Shown one piece after another: positions 1-11,832 of a stretch of 64,000 nt of DNA (position 1 is the stretch's first letter; each line of letters starts with the position of its first letter). The notes beneath the pieces were generated by a model that had not been told where the DNA came from, ran no database searches, and worked only from the letters and a program-made list of their open reading frames with translations. Position numbers and translations under genes: made by a program. The stretch comes from Pachyseris speciosa (taxonomy: Eukaryota > Cnidaria > Anthozoa > Scleractinia > Pachyseridae), in the NCBI GenBank assembly GCA_016490735.1, contig JAEMWC010000348.1, forward strand, positions 62,001-126,000, in the 5' to 3' direction.

Positions 1-184
1 TCGTTTGTTCGGACTACTATGCTTTGGTGCTTTTCGTTTTACGAGCGAACACTTCTTTCACGGAAAAGCGGATGGTACAGCAGTAGTTTTCAAAGTTTTC
101 TCGCGACCAGCAAACGAACAAATATAACCCGAAGACTTGAAGTGGCGCAAACATACCCTTGATCGAGTGTTTTGTCACTTAAAG

Positions 185-424
185 TTAATCCAAGATCCCT
201 TCGTATGGCAACAATCCATTCGGCTTGAACACACTACACGTTGATCTTCTGGAAACTTCTGATAAGAGATCTTCACACCATTTTTCCACATAAATTTTCT
301 TAGGACAGAATTTAAAGCATGATCGCTCACGATTACCATATGTAAACACCACAAGATTTTCACGCCGGCCCTCGATGCCTCGTTTCCGTGCTGCTCTCCC
401 CAGATCATTCCGAGCGGCCGCCAT
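185..424 (-). CDS. small ORF, unknown, possible host exon or remnant
   Basis: A 79-residue open frame starts at an ATG in a CCAAAATGG context, which resembles a metazoan start site. The product is basic with scattered cysteines (four in the middle third) and has no motif I recognise. The 20-base stretch around 393-412 (GCTCTCCCCAGATCATT plus CG) recurs with one mismatch near 12,951 just inside element A, so this may be part of a repeated sequence rather than a gene. No TATA box, intron sites or poly(A) signal could be tied to it. Confidence 0.2.
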   Translation of the reverse strand: MAAARNDLGRAARKRGIEGRRENLVVFTYGNRERSCFKFCPKKIYVEKWCEDLLSEVSRRSTCSVFKPNGLLPYEGILD

Positions 425-1099
425 TTTGGAATAAGGTGTATGAGCCAACTCATTCATGCATATAGCAAAATATACAGTGAAATCTCGCCGTAACGAAAGC
501 TGTTACCCCGATAGAAACACGAGCACAATTTAGAAACGAAATAGTAAAACTTCTCCTGGATGTAGTTTGTAAAGCCTTTCGTTTAGGTTAAATGCCCAAC
601 AGAAATGACAACTGAATCATGTAATTAATTCAGTGTCTAACTTCAAAATGTAGAACAACTTTTACTACGATATACAGCCAGACTCCGTGACAAGATTGAT
701 ATCAAAATGTCTCATAAAATCAAAAACTATTTCAGGGCTATTTATGTTGTAGAACCCAGAACGGGTTTACCTAAAACATGGAATACGGAATCCAGAATAC
801 GAAATATGAAACCCGGAATACGGAATGAAAAAAAGTTTGGTAGAAAATTTTGACAAAGGTTGAAGTCGCTTGGGTAATAATATGGTCAACAAATTATATG
901 ATGACTGAGTTTTGCAGCAATCAAGCCCATGAAGTTTATTCTAGGGCAGCATTTTAATACTTTGGTTTTGCTTTTAATAAGCCATCTGATTCCTTTAAAG
1001 CACACGGCTTTCAATCACACCACAACGATACTAATCAATGTATTGTGCATTTTGAACATTTTAAAATCAAATCATTTTAATTAAAAGCACCTTCTCTTA
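425..1099. other. non-coding interval
   Basis: AT-rich sequence without a supported gene. A short degenerate repeat of the GGAATACGGAAT type lies around 775-830. Nothing else is recognisable. Confidence 0.4.
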
Positions 1100-2066
1100 G
1101 GGTCGGTACATTTCACTGACCCCCAGTCCATGGACTACCATGATGGACTACCGAGATGGACTACCGAAATGGACTACCTATATGGACTGCTAAATGGACT
1201 ACCAAAAATGGACTACCCTTAATTACCTACCTTGAAAAAAAAATTAGTAAAGTATGGTTGTTCGTGATCTCCACCATCGTGTTATTTTTTAAATGCTGCT
1301 GGTCAGCTTTTCTGCAGGCGCATTCACTCGTCGTGCACGATGGCTGACAGGCTGCAGCTGGAGTAAAAATTTGATTTATAATCTTCCAGGTGATTCCTTA
1401 CCTGGCTGTCATGATGCTCAAAATGGTAAGTGACAGAAGAAGATACAACTCAAAAATAGATCACATGACCAGGCCCAGGGGGGTACTCCCTGAAAAATTG
1501 GGAGGGGGTGCAGCCTGCTTCCCAAAAGCCTTACCTTATTTAAAGTGCACCTAACCCCAAGAATAGTTATTTTTTTCCGCTATTATAATACTTTGTACAT
1601 ATTCCAAAAACATGTAGCATTTATTTCCAGCCTTTAGAGTTTTTTATGGGGCTTACGATAAACTATGCATCATTTGGTACACGACCAAGTCAGCTGGGGG
1701 TGGGTCTATTCCCCAGTTGACTATTTATATGCATGCAATATTTCGGTGTTAGGGGCACTTAAAGACCAAAATATCTGTGATTTTCCCTACCCTATTTATA
1801 ACAAACGATTATAAATTCAAATTTTTACTGACCATACGAATGAATACGCCTGCAGAATAGCTGACCAGCAGCATTTAAAAAATAACAAGATGGTGGAGAT
1901 CACGATCAATCGATGAAAACAACCAAACTTTACTAATTTTTTTTCAAGGTAGGTAATTAAGGGTAGTCCAATTTTGGTAGTCCATTTAGCAGTCCATATA
2001 GGTAGTCCATTTCGCTAGTCCATCATGGTAGTCCATGGACTGGGGGTCAGTGAAATGTACCGACCC
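1100..2066. mobile_element. MITE-like DNA transposon, long TIRs, 10-bp TSD
   Basis: The ends are inverted copies starting GGGTCGGTACATTTCACTG, and the inverted similarity extends roughly 225 bp inward (about 1100-1325 and 1840-2066). The element is flanked by a perfect 10-bp direct repeat, CCTTCTCTTA, at 1090-1099 and 2067-2076. Both termini carry a run of near-identical units built around ATGGACTACC. There is no transposase. Long TIRs with a 9-10 bp target duplication fit a non-autonomous Mutator-like element; the superfamily is an inference. Confidence 0.8.
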
Positions 2067-2309
2067 CCTTCTCTTATTCTTTTCGTCGATGAAAAGTGTT
2101 AGGCCTGTCCACAAGTTGACCGCAACGTTTTGAAGAATTTCGATTTTCGATCAACCTTTTTTTGATTTCGAGCAACTTTTTTTCCGTTTTCAATGTTTTG
2201 TTATTCAAATCAGCTTGATCTTTATAAAACAAGAGCTATTTTTTGCTTATTATTTTGAACGCTTCGTGACCAAAAAGCAGAGAAAAATCACTTTGCATAT
2301 CTTGACTTA

Positions 2310-3014
2310 GGCTATGTCTACACTATACCGGATAGCTCTAGTGCCGGCACGAAAACCATACCGGATAGGGCTTTTGTTCACGTTCAAAACGATGATTTCG
2401 ACACGATTTTTGCGTCGGAGCGATGCTGGGCCGCTGCGGTCTTGAAAGTGAATCGTCACATATCGGATAGGTTTTCGTGACACTTTCTGGAGTAGTGTGA
2501 ACAGAGAATCGAACCGAAACGGAAATCAACAACGAGGAGCAAAATTTGGGTTGTTTACCATTTACCACAAAATCCCGGAAATTCCGGTTGGAATGTAAAT
2601 GGTAAACGTTTTTTTGGTTCGTCCCACTGGAAAATTCCCGGGACAAACGGGAGTTCTGAAAAGGTAGTCCTGTTTTCCCGGTTGGGACGTTCCCGATGGA
2701 AATTCGTTTACCATTTAGAAGTTTCTGTGTTTCGTACTAGTTTCAGTCCTCTTGGGTTTTGGCCGAGCGTAATCTATCCAATCAGCGAGCGCGGCGTGAC
2801 AATACGGAAATTTTAGGCAAATGGTAAACAAAACATACCATTCCTTCCGAACGAAAATTCCCAACCGAAATTTCCGGAATTTTTTTTTAAATGGTAAACA
2901 ACCTTGGATTCTAGTGGAAAGATAGAGGCGGTTTTGGGCCACTGCCGTTCACACCACGCCGTAGTATTTTTCACAACGGCATAAAATGCTATCCGGCATA
3001 GTGTAGACATAGCC
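2310..3014. mobile_element. MITE-like element with TTA TSD (PIF/Harbinger-like)
   Basis: The termini are inverted copies of GGCTATGTCTACACTAT, continuing with imperfect similarity through CCGGATAGC. The flanks are the trinucleotide TTA at 2307-2309 and 3015-3017. A 3-bp TWA duplication and short TIRs are typical of PIF/Harbinger MITEs. There is no coding capacity. A second inverted-repeat element is nested inside. Confidence 0.7.
2549..2903. mobile_element. nested MITE-like element inside the 2310-3014 element
   Basis: The ends read GGTTGTTTACCATTTA and its inverted copy, flanked on both sides by TTG (2546-2548 and 2904-2906). The motif ATGGTAAAC or its complement recurs five times inside. 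It interrupts the older MITE, so it inserted later. The 3-bp duplication is short and could be chance, but the matched TIRs are clear. Confidence 0.55.
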
Positions 3015-3671
3015 TTAATTGCGCGTGGGAACGCTCACGCCTGATTGGTCATTTTCTGTTGCTCCATGCTGGAATGTTTGGGAACTGTATCGGTGCGTAC
3101 ATTTCAGGTTGTCGAGTGGCCGTCGATAAAACGAGGAACATGGGACAAAAATCAATTTAAAAGAATTTTAAATATACAGAAAAATAAGAAACTAACACGA
3201 AATAAATATAATCCGAGAGATTAATTGGAGAAAAAAATTCCTACCAAAATATATGGCTGCCTTCTTGTCACGGAACACGAGACCATGAGACCCGATGGAC
3301 AAAAACAGCCCCTGGAGGGGAGGGTTGGTACGCGGGCTCATTTTCGAAGAAAAAAGAAAGATATAAATATATATAGATATGTTTTGGACTAATTTTATTT
3401 CCTGAATAGCTAAATTTACGAACAAAAATTCCCTCGCAGTGTTTTGCAATCATCCAAAAAGTGCTTTAATGAGGCTTGTTATATTGGCTATTCGTGGCTG
3501 GAAAACTACTTGATCAGCGGTTGCTCACATCCAACCAATTTGTTACGTCACTTCCGCTATCGTCACATCCGTCTACGCAGATTTCTGCTAACACCTGCTA
3601 ACGCCGTTTTCCCCCTCTCCATAAAAACTCATCCATTGCTTCGCAATGAATGAGTTAAAAATTTTGGGCGG
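3015..3671. other. interval upstream of the LINE ORF
   Basis: No gene recognised. The right part (about 3440-3671) probably belongs to the 5' end of the LINE that follows, but its exact left boundary cannot be read. Confidence 0.3.
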
Positions 3672-6600
3672 GTGCTGCAGGGGCCAAAAGTGCGTCATAT
3701 GCGACTGTACCAATGTTTGGAGTGTAAATGTGTATCTGGGGAGGAAATGGTCAGCATCATGGCCGCCGGACGTGTAAACACTCTGTCCTTAAAAGCGGGC
3801 ATATTCCTCTGCCTTTTCATAACCTTTAACAATTCTATCCTGGAAATTACTTCGAATGTTGTTGGTTGCAAAGTCAGGGACATCTTTTTCGTCGCCCAGG
3901 TGGCTTCTAGAGTGGAAATTGAAGCAATCCATTCTCCAGTGAAACGTTACGCGCACAACGGAGCTAAAGAAGTCAGTGGCTTTCAAAATGGATATGTTGC
4001 ATGTAAGCTGTTGCAGCATGCTTCGTTAGCATTTGCCTTGTTAGTCTTGGCTGGCGACGTGGAGATTAACCCGGGGTATCGGAGTCTGGCTGATATCAGA
4101 AAATGTCGAGGACTCAAGATTGCGCATTTAAATATTCGCAGTCTTCGACAAAAGACCGACTCGGTATGCTTGGAAGGTTTAGACAACAAAACCATCGATG
4201 TTCTCACATTCTCGGAAACATGGCTGGATGATACCTTTCAAGATGCCGAGATTGCACTGCCTGGATTTACGTGTATCAGACGGGACAGGATTGTCAAGAA
4301 AATAGGATACGGAGGCGTTGCTGTTTATGTTCGGGAAGGATTGCCGTTTCGCGTTAGGAATGATATTGACTCTGGCGTCAATGAGTGTCTATGGATTGAG
4401 CTTAATCGCGTCAAGTGCCGGCCGACATTAATCTGTTGTGCCTACAGAGCGCCCGAGGCAGTTTTCAGTGAATTTATTTTTAATCTTTATAATGGCATGT
4501 CTAGTATTAATTTGGATAAATGCGACCTGGTCCTACTCGGAGATCTAAATGTAAATATGCTCCCTCATTCCATATGCAGTAAGAAAGAAAAGCAAGAGCT
4601 ATTGAAGTTCTCGCGTGCACTGGACTTCTCACAACTCATAAAGGAACCGACAAGGGTGACTGACAAGTCCCGAACGCTGATTGATGTAATTTTAGTGAAC
4701 AATGAACATCGCATTGTGGACTCCGGTGTTATTCCTGTTTCACTCAGTGATCATTTCCTTATCTTCTGTGTTTTAAAAACAGGTGTAACCAAGGCCCCAC
4801 CTAGAACAATTGAATATCGATCATACAAGCACTTTGACATCAACGCTTTTAAGAGAGATCTTGAAGGCGTACCATGGCATGTTATTGAAAATGAAGGTAA
4901 CATTGATGATGCCGTATGCACTTGGAACAAGTTATTTTTGGACATTGCGGATTCTCACGCGCCGGTAAAAAGACGCAGAGTGCGGGGCGTATTGTTGCCT
5001 TGGATGAATACCAAGATAAATGAAGCGATGCAAGACCGTGATTATCATCACCGTAAGGCTATCAGATTAAACTCGTCTTTTCACTGGACCAAGTACAGAA
5101 GGCTTCGAAATTTGGTGAACCGTGAAATAAAGTCTGCCAAGACCAATTATTATTGTGACTTAATCAAAGAAGCCAAGGGAGATTCAAATAAATTGTGGAA
5201 GGCTGTAAACGAAGCGTCATCTCGTACCGTCAAGTCTTCTAGTCCACAATGCATTATCGCTGACGGAGCTCATTATACATCTCCCCGGTCTATCGCTTCT
5301 GCTTTGAACTCTCACTTTGCATCGATAGGAAAGATTCTAGCTGACAAAATAAGACCTGTAGCTCCCGTTTCAATGTCCGTTGCTAACCATTCAGGATCGT
5401 TTCAATTAAAAGAAACCAGCGAAGCAGTAGTTCTGAAGCAATTACAAAGTCTCAAGACTAATAAAGCAATTGGATTGGACAATATAAGCGCAAGGCTTCT
5501 GAAGTGTGGCGCTCAATCAATTAGTCATTCCATCACGAAGTTATTTAATTTATCTATTCGCTCAGGGAAATTTCCTGGGATATGGAAGTGCTCTAAGGTG
5601 TCAGCCCTGTTTAAATCAGGCGACCGAACCAATGCAACAAATTACCGCCCAATCTCTATACTGCCCACTCTCAGCAAGATTTTAGAAAGAGTGGTCCACT
5701 CCCAGTTGCACGAATATCTGAATTCAAACAATCTGCTTTCAAACAATCAGTTTGGTTTTCGCTCGAAACGCTCAACAGCCACTGCATTGTCTAGCTTTGC
5801 TGATGAAGTCCTACTTAACATGGAGAAAAGGCACATTTGTGGTGCGGTATTTTTGGATCTCACTAAGGCGTTCGACACGGTGGATCATGGGATCTTGTTG
5901 TCCAAGTTGTCATCAGTTGGAGTCTCTCCCAGTGCTTTGGAGTGGTTTACATCGTACTTGAGTAATCGGAAACAGCGAACTTCTTGTGAGAATGAATTAT
6001 CTGAAGCTCTACCCGTCACTTTCGGTGTTCCACAAGGAAGCATCTTGGGACCGCTGCTGTTCCTTGTATATATTAACGAGCTGCCTGCTGTTATTGAACA
6101 CTCCGAGGTTTCACTGTATGCTGACGACACCGTTCTCTACTGCTTTTCAAAAGAGCCACACCAGCTGGAGAGCAAGTTAAATGAGGATCTTTATAATGTA
6201 GCGTTGTGGCTAAAGGCGAACAAACTTACACTAAATCTCTCAAAGACCAAATCCATGTTAATCGGAAGCAACAGAAAATTAGCTAATGTTTCCTCGCTGT
6301 CTCTATCTATATTTGACTGTGATCTTGATAGTGCAAATAAGTTTAAGTATTTAGGGATTATGCTGGCCCCAGACTTAACATGGTCTGATCATGTAGAGTA
6401 TGTAATTTCTAAAGTTAATCAGCGACTAGGTCTTTTACGTAGGATCAAACATTTGTTACCTTTCACCGCTCGCCTACTATTCTATAACAGTCTTGTTCTT
6501 CCAGTTTTTGATTATGGCGATCTTGTGTGGGGCGACAAGAACAACGTGACTCTTATGAACGACCTACAAGTTTTGCAGAACAAGGCCGCAAAAATTATTC

Positions 6601-6938
6601 TAGACAGGCCACTTTATTCGTCAGCTACTGATGCCCTGGTAACTTTAAAGTGGCTGAACCTAGAACAACGTAGATTCTACCATCGTTGTATATATATTTA
6701 CAAGTGCATTAATGGACTTATGGACCACTCTATGAATTTACTAACAAATAGTGACATTCATAATTATAATACAAGGAACAAAGACATGCTCAGACTACCC
6801 CGTGTTACCAGAAATTGGGGAAAGCAGAGAGTTTGCCATCACTCCCTAAAAGACTGGAATAAATTAGAGAGAGAGACCAGAAATGCACCGAATATTGCTA
6901 CGTTTAAGCGAAACGTGTTTGCCAGATTTTTTAATTAA
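3672..6938 (+). CDS. non-LTR retrotransposon ORF: AP endonuclease and reverse transcriptase (CR1/L2-like)
   Basis: One uninterrupted 1088-residue frame; the start could be 3672 or a later Met such as residue 27. Domains in order: a 2A-like peptide at residues 123-136; an AP endonuclease at about 149-365 with LNIRSLR, FSETWLDD, LLGDLNVN and SLSDHFLIF; and a reverse transcriptase at about 640-880 with FLDLTKAFDTVDH, GVPQGSILGPLLF and the catalytic YADD at 816-819. A C-terminal segment rich in positive charges follows. Endonuclease and polymerase signatures are complete, so this copy looks young. It would reverse-transcribe its own mRNA at nicked chromosomal DNA. The CR1/L2 assignment rests on domain style and on the (TTA)n-type 3' tail. 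Confidence 0.9.
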   Translation: MLQGPKVRHMRLYQCLECKCVSGEEMVSIMAAGRVNTLSLKAGIFLCLFITFNNSILEITSNVVGCKVRDIFFVAQVASRVEIEAIHSPVKRYAHNGAKEVSGFQNGYVACKLLQHASLAFALLVLAGDVEINPGYRSLADIRKCRGLKIAHLNIRSLRQKTDSVCLEGLDNKTIDVLTFSETWLDDTFQDAEIALPGFTCIRRDRIVKKIGYGGVAVYVREGLPFRVRNDIDSGVNECLWIELNRVKCRPTLICCAYRAPEAVFSEFIFNLYNGMSSINLDKCDLVLLGDLNVNMLPHSICSKKEKQELLKFSRALDFSQLIKEPTRVTDKSRTLIDVILVNNEHRIVDSGVIPVSLSDHFLIFCVLKTGVTKAPPRTIEYRSYKHFDINAFKRDLEGVPWHVIENEGNIDDAVCTWNKLFLDIADSHAPVKRRRVRGVLLPWMNTKINEAMQDRDYHHRKAIRLNSSFHWTKYRRLRNLVNREIKSAKTNYYCDLIKEAKGDSNKLWKAVNEASSRTVKSSSPQCIIADGAHYTSPRSIASALNSHFASIGKILADKIRPVAPVSMSVANHSGSFQLKETSEAVVLKQLQSLKTNKAIGLDNISARLLKCGAQSISHSITKLFNLSIRSGKFPGIWKCSKVSALFKSGDRTNATNYRPISILPTLSKILERVVHSQLHEYLNSNNLLSNNQFGFRSKRSTATALSSFADEVLLNMEKRHICGAVFLDLTKAFDTVDHGILLSKLSSVGVSPSALEWFTSYLSNRKQRTSCENELSEALPVTFGVPQGSILGPLLFLVYINELPAVIEHSEVSLYADDTVLYCFSKEPHQLESKLNEDLYNVALWLKANKLTLNLSKTKSMLIGSNRKLANVSSLSLSIFDCDLDSANKFKYLGIMLAPDLTWSDHVEYVISKVNQRLGLLRRIKHLLPFTARLLFYNSLVLPVFDYGDLVWGDKNNVTLMNDLQVLQNKAAKIILDRPLYSSATDALVTLKWLNLEQRRFYHRCIYIYKCINGLMDHSMNLLTNSDIHNYNTRNKDMLRLPRVTRNWGKQRVCHHSLKDWNKLERETRNAPNIATFKRNVFARFFN
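4038..4079 (+). other. 2A-like ribosome-skipping motif, last residue changed
   Basis: The LINE protein reads LLVLAGDVEINPG followed by Tyr. The 2A consensus is DxExNPG followed by Pro, with skipping between the last Gly and Pro. Everything up to the Gly matches; the final Pro is Tyr here. 2A-like sequences in AP-endonuclease LINEs of invertebrates are known. With Tyr in place of Pro the motif is probably inactive or weak. Confidence 0.75.
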
Positions 6939-7186
6939 CCCTATCGGTAAGAATTTTTGTAGTTTTAGCTTCTTTGTTTTAATCAGTTTTTTATCAATTT
7001 AAAGTTTTTAACCCCATCGATAATATATTTGTAGTTTTAGCTTCTAGTTTTAATTGTAGTTTTTTACCAGTTTGCTTATATATAGTACTTCTCAACCTTT
7101 TGTATATTAATCTTTATAGGACCTTTCTGAAAACCACGTATGTGATGGAAGCCTCCTAATAAAAGATTATTATTATTATTATTAAA
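6939..7186 (+). repeat. LINE 3' UTR and (TTA)n tail
   Basis: An AT-rich untranslated region follows the LINE stop. It contains two related stretches with GTAGTTTTAGCTTCT and ends with AATAAAAG and a run of ATT/TTA triplets (about 7164-7186). Microsatellite-like 3' tails in place of poly(A) are typical of CR1/L2-type LINEs. Confidence 0.7.
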
Positions 7187-8155
7187 TCGTGAATACATAT
7201 GTAAATTTTAATAGCTAGTGTGTTTTAATTGCCTTATTGTGAATATTGTACTGTTAATAATATATTGTAAGTAATGTGCTATATGAAATGTAACGGCAAT
7301 ATAAGTATCGAACTGTCATGTGCTTTATTACTAAGTAGCGTACTGTAATTCTGTAATTATATAATGTATTGAACGTAATAAAAAAATAAAAATAAATAAA
7401 TAAAAAAGATTACATCGTTGTATAACAATGTTATCCACACTGATGTAGGCAAACAGAGTGGTTATCCAATCAGGGAAAAAAATCAAACACAGGTTTCCAG
7501 AAAACTTGCACACTTAGAGGAGAAGCGGGCAGTTGTAACGGCTCTGGGAAATTCTGGTAACTGAAAACCAACGAATAAAATTGCACGTGATATGCACCAG
7601 ACTTGGACTTTCGTTTAAAAAAAGTCACAGTGGTATAATAACAGTGTAGTTAATCGTTATTTTGTAATTACGCCGGGACTTCAAAATTGACTTTTGCTGC
7701 CCTGGCCAACGTCAGTAAAAAGCTGTATTGTTTTGTTGTTTTTTTGAAACCACAACAGTTTTTCAGACACAGAGATGTGTGTTAATTCTGGGAGAAAATT
7801 ACCAACATTATATGAAAAATTAAAATGCAGGTGTATGATAAAATAGCTATATATAAAGTCATTCCACAATTAATGATTTCATTAGTTCCACTTGCGCGGG
7901 CAAAACATATCTTCGCGCGATTTCAAACGCTTTCCATAAACACTTCTCTCGTATGTTCCTTACTGGGTTTCTATTTTCCAGCCGTTTTGGGAGATTTTAT
8001 GACGTATAACTAAATTTTCGTTTGAAAAAAACGCTTAATGATTTTTATGTAAAGAATAAAGATAATAAATGTTTTTTTTAGTGAGACTCAGTAATTTAAT
8101 TTATCTTGAAATCCGTTGGTGCTCATTGCGACGGCCTGGCTGAGACATTCCATTA
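7187..8155. other. non-coding AT-rich interval
   Basis: No supported gene. An A-rich AATAAA-type stretch at about 7378-7408 may be the tail of an older retrotransposon. Several short open frames are chance. Confidence 0.3.
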
Positions 8156-8385
8156 ACACTTGCTTCAGTAGTTCTATAAAGTCCCGCCATGCAAAATGCA
8201 AATGTAAGTAGGGGCTTTAACATACCGGGGCTTGCCACTTGTTTCAATAGTTATATAAAGTCACCCAATGCAAAAGGCAAATGTAAGTAGCTATATAGGG
8301 GCTGTAACATAGCGGGGTTTGCCACTTGCTTCAGTAGTTATATAAAGTCCCGCCATGCAAAATGCAAATGAAAGTAGGGTGTTTA
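8156..8385 (+). repeat. tandem repeat, about 85-90 bp x 3, with TATA and octamer motifs
   Basis: Three consecutive diverged copies contain CACTTG..TCA.TAGTT.TATAAAGTC, then ATGCAAAATGCAAATG and a GTAAGTAG or GAAAGTAG step. The first and third copies carry an exact ATGCAAAT octamer 15-25 bp after a TATAAAG; the second is mutated. No gene start follows within sight, so a promoter role is only a possibility. Confidence 0.5.
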
Positions 8386-8671
8386 AATGAACAACGCGTT
8401 AACATCAGCCACTTAAGCATGGTGGGGGACACTTGTATATAAAAACAACAATAGTAGTGCAAATTACAGCGCTTAGTCTATAAAAAGCCACATTTTCACC
8501 GCAAGAATATACATCTAATATCTTCTTTCAAATTAGGCTAAATCGCGATATCAATAAACGTTACTCCTTTTCAGTTGTACAAGTCGAAAAGGAAATTAAC
8601 AAGACGATGTAGGCCACTGGAAAAAAATTACTAATTCAACGGCTGACATTAAATTAGTTAACGGTACCGAA

Positions 8672-9490
<819 letters not shown>

Positions 9491-10205
9491 CTATGGACTA
9501 TGGTCTGTGGACTTAATATTAATAATTTCGCTTGGCAGCGCATTCCAGTCCCTGACAGTTCTACAAAAATAACTATTCTTATAAGTCTCAGTTTCGAGCA
9601 GTAGTTCAATAAACGTATTGTGGCTAGAGTTTCTTAAATGTCTTCTGCGTTTAATAACAAAGCCTGGGAGAGCCAGGCCGCCATCACCATGGATTGTTTT
9701 ATGGAATAAGGTTAGCCGCGAGATTGTTCTTCGTACTTTCAGTGGTATCCAGTGTAACTCAATCAATAGGTTTGTAACTGTTCCAGGTTCCCGCGTACAA
9801 CAGTTTTTAACGAAGCGTGAGGCTCTTCTTTGTGCTCCCTCTATTTGTTTAACGTGCTTTTTCAAGTATGGGTCCCAAGCTGAGCTGGCGTATTCCAGGT
9901 GGGGCCGCACAAGGGCTTTGTAAGCTGCCTCTGTCACTCCCTCGGGGCGACTGCTCAGGTTTCGTCGGAGAAAACCGAGTGATCGATTGGCTTTCATTAC
10001 TTTGTTATTTACATGATAGCCCCAATCGAGGTTTCTAGACAATTCTACGCCTAGTTAGGGGTGGTGGGGTGACCGAATCCAACACTTTTCCCATGAGGAC
10101 GTAGTTAGAGACGACAGGATTTTGCTTCCTCGATATTTTCAGGACGTCCTCCTTACTGGGGATAAATTTCATTTGCCATTTCCTTACATCTCTTGCGCTT
10201 GTGGT
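9491..10205 (-). pseudogene. LINE reverse-transcriptase C-terminal fragment
   Basis: The minus strand encodes a typical CR1/jockey-like post-catalytic region with LGFLRRNL, VRPHLEYASSAWDPY and QRRASRFV, and ends with WNALPSEI. Upstream of 10,042 the similarity continues to about 10,205 (a WQMKFIPSK-like start) in a different frame, broken by a frameshift and stops. There is no YADD and no endonuclease, so this is a 5'-truncated dead copy unrelated in orientation to the LINE at 3.7 kb. Confidence 0.8.
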
Positions 10206-10693
10206 CCTTGTGTTGTGACACCAAGTTCAGCTCGAGAGCTGTCATTATGGGGATGGGGTATACTTCCTATGCACAAATGGGTGACATTTTAAAATTCCCT
10301 TCTCCCAAAAAAGAATATTTTCCCCGAGCAAGGTTAGCAAGGTTAATTTGAATACTGAAAAAAGTATGATATTAACATGTCAGTCCTTTTTGCAAAAGTC
10401 TACTATACTGCACTCTATTTTAGTGTTCCTCTAGTGTTTCGCCAACAGTTAAAACGTGTTGCAGCAAGGCGTTTTTCGCTAAGGGCTGGCAATTTAAATG
10501 TACAATTATAGTAAATTTATAGATGAACAACTTGAATTTACTGTTGACAAGGTGGACTGGTTGAAATCAGGATTCGGGAATAAAAAACCTTTTGTGTTCA
10601 GTGTATAACGGAGTATGGCCTTGTATAGCAAATTACATAGCTGTGCACGCCCCTGTGCAGCACTAAATCGCCTTGTATCGACGTGTATATACC
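10206..10693. other. non-coding interval
   Basis: Nothing recognisable on either strand. Confidence 0.3.
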
Positions 10694-10853
10694 TCTTACT
10701 AACCGAGTCCGAGGTCCGTACTGTAAGTTACGGACCGAGTTTTTTCCTGTTGATTTATGGCCCAAGCGCGAAGCGCGCGGGCCATGAATTAATGGGAAAA
10801 AACGAGGATCCGTAACTTACAGTACGGACCGAGAAAACGAGGTTAGTAAGATA
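10694..10853. repeat. palindromic MITE-like repeat
   Basis: Inverted ends CTTACTAACC / GGTTAGTAAG enclose inverted GGTCCGTACTGTAAGTTACGGA blocks (given here as a short consensus) around a GC-rich core with GCGCGAAGCGCGCGGGCC. A related hairpin with GCGGGCCGTA and its exact complement lies at 10,911-10,938. No target duplication could be fixed. Confidence 0.55.
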
Positions 10854-10984
10854 TTTATTATATCTCTGAGGTTAATCCGGCGCGCGGGAAAGAAACCTTG
10901 TTGAAGTCAAGCGGGCCGTACTGTAGAATACGGCCCGCAAAATTGACCAATTACAGCGCGCGTACTAAGTGAGAGATATAATAA

Positions 10985-11832
10985 AGGCTTTTATAGCCCT
11001 GACTATAGCCTTGTGTAGCCATGAGTGGCCTTTCATAGCTGTGTATAGTGATGTATAACCATTTATAGCCTTGTGTAGCTATGTATAACGGCCCTTTGTA
11101 GCCTTGTATAGCCATTTATAACCTTTTATAGAACTGTAGAGACCTGTAGTGGTGTATATCCCTGTATAGCTGTTTATAGTCCTGTGTAGCCTTGTATAGC
11201 CCTGTATAGCTGTGTATAGTGGTGTATAGCCCTGCATAGCTTTGTATAGTGTTGTATATCCCTGTATAGCTGTGTATAGTCCTGTGTAGCTTTGTATAGC
11301 CCCGTATAGCCTTGTACAGCCTTGAGGGGCTCTGTGTAGCCTTGTATCGCCCTGCATAGCTGTGTAAAGTGGTGTATATCCCTGTATACTTTGTATAGCT
11401 GTGTTTTTCGTTATAGCCCTGTATAGGTTTTTCATAGCCCCGTATAACTTTGTATAGCCCTGTATAGCTGTGTATAGTGGTGTATAGCCCTGCATAGCTG
11501 TGTATAGTGGTGTATATCCTTGTTTAGCGTTGATTAGCCCTGTAAAACAGTGTATAGTCCTGTAGTGCCCTTAGTAGTGCCCTTGTGGCCCTGGTGGCCC
11601 TTGTGGCCTTAGTGCCCTTAGAGTGGCTTCAGCTACTTGATCACATTAATTTGTGAAGTATCCTTGTCACTCCAGCCACATCCCACAAGCTTTACGTTTT
11701 CATGTATAGTCCTGTATATCCTTGTATACCCCTGTATAGCCTTGTATAGCCTTGTGTGGTCCTGTATAACCATGTATAGCCCTGCACAGGTGTGTATAGT
11801 GGTATGTTAAAATCCTTGTATAGCCTGGGGCA
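10985..11832. repeat. minisatellite, degenerate TGTATAGCC-type units
   Basis: A long array of irregular 9-13 bp units built on CCTGTATAGC, TGTGTATAG and TGGTGTATA, with higher-order repetition. It yields spurious Tyr/Thr/Gln-repeat frames on the minus strand. The run is interrupted at about 11,570-11,700 by GGCCCTNGTGGCC-like units and unique sequence. Confidence 0.85.

Noticed and set aside
11079..11495. Tyr/Thr/Gln-repeat protein on the minus strand
   Set aside because: It is a translation of the TGTATAGCC-type minisatellite; the repeats are irregular at DNA level and no signals support expression.
10985..11832. CRISPR-like array
   Set aside because: Units are 9-13 bp, degenerate and without unique spacers; this is a eukaryotic minisatellite.
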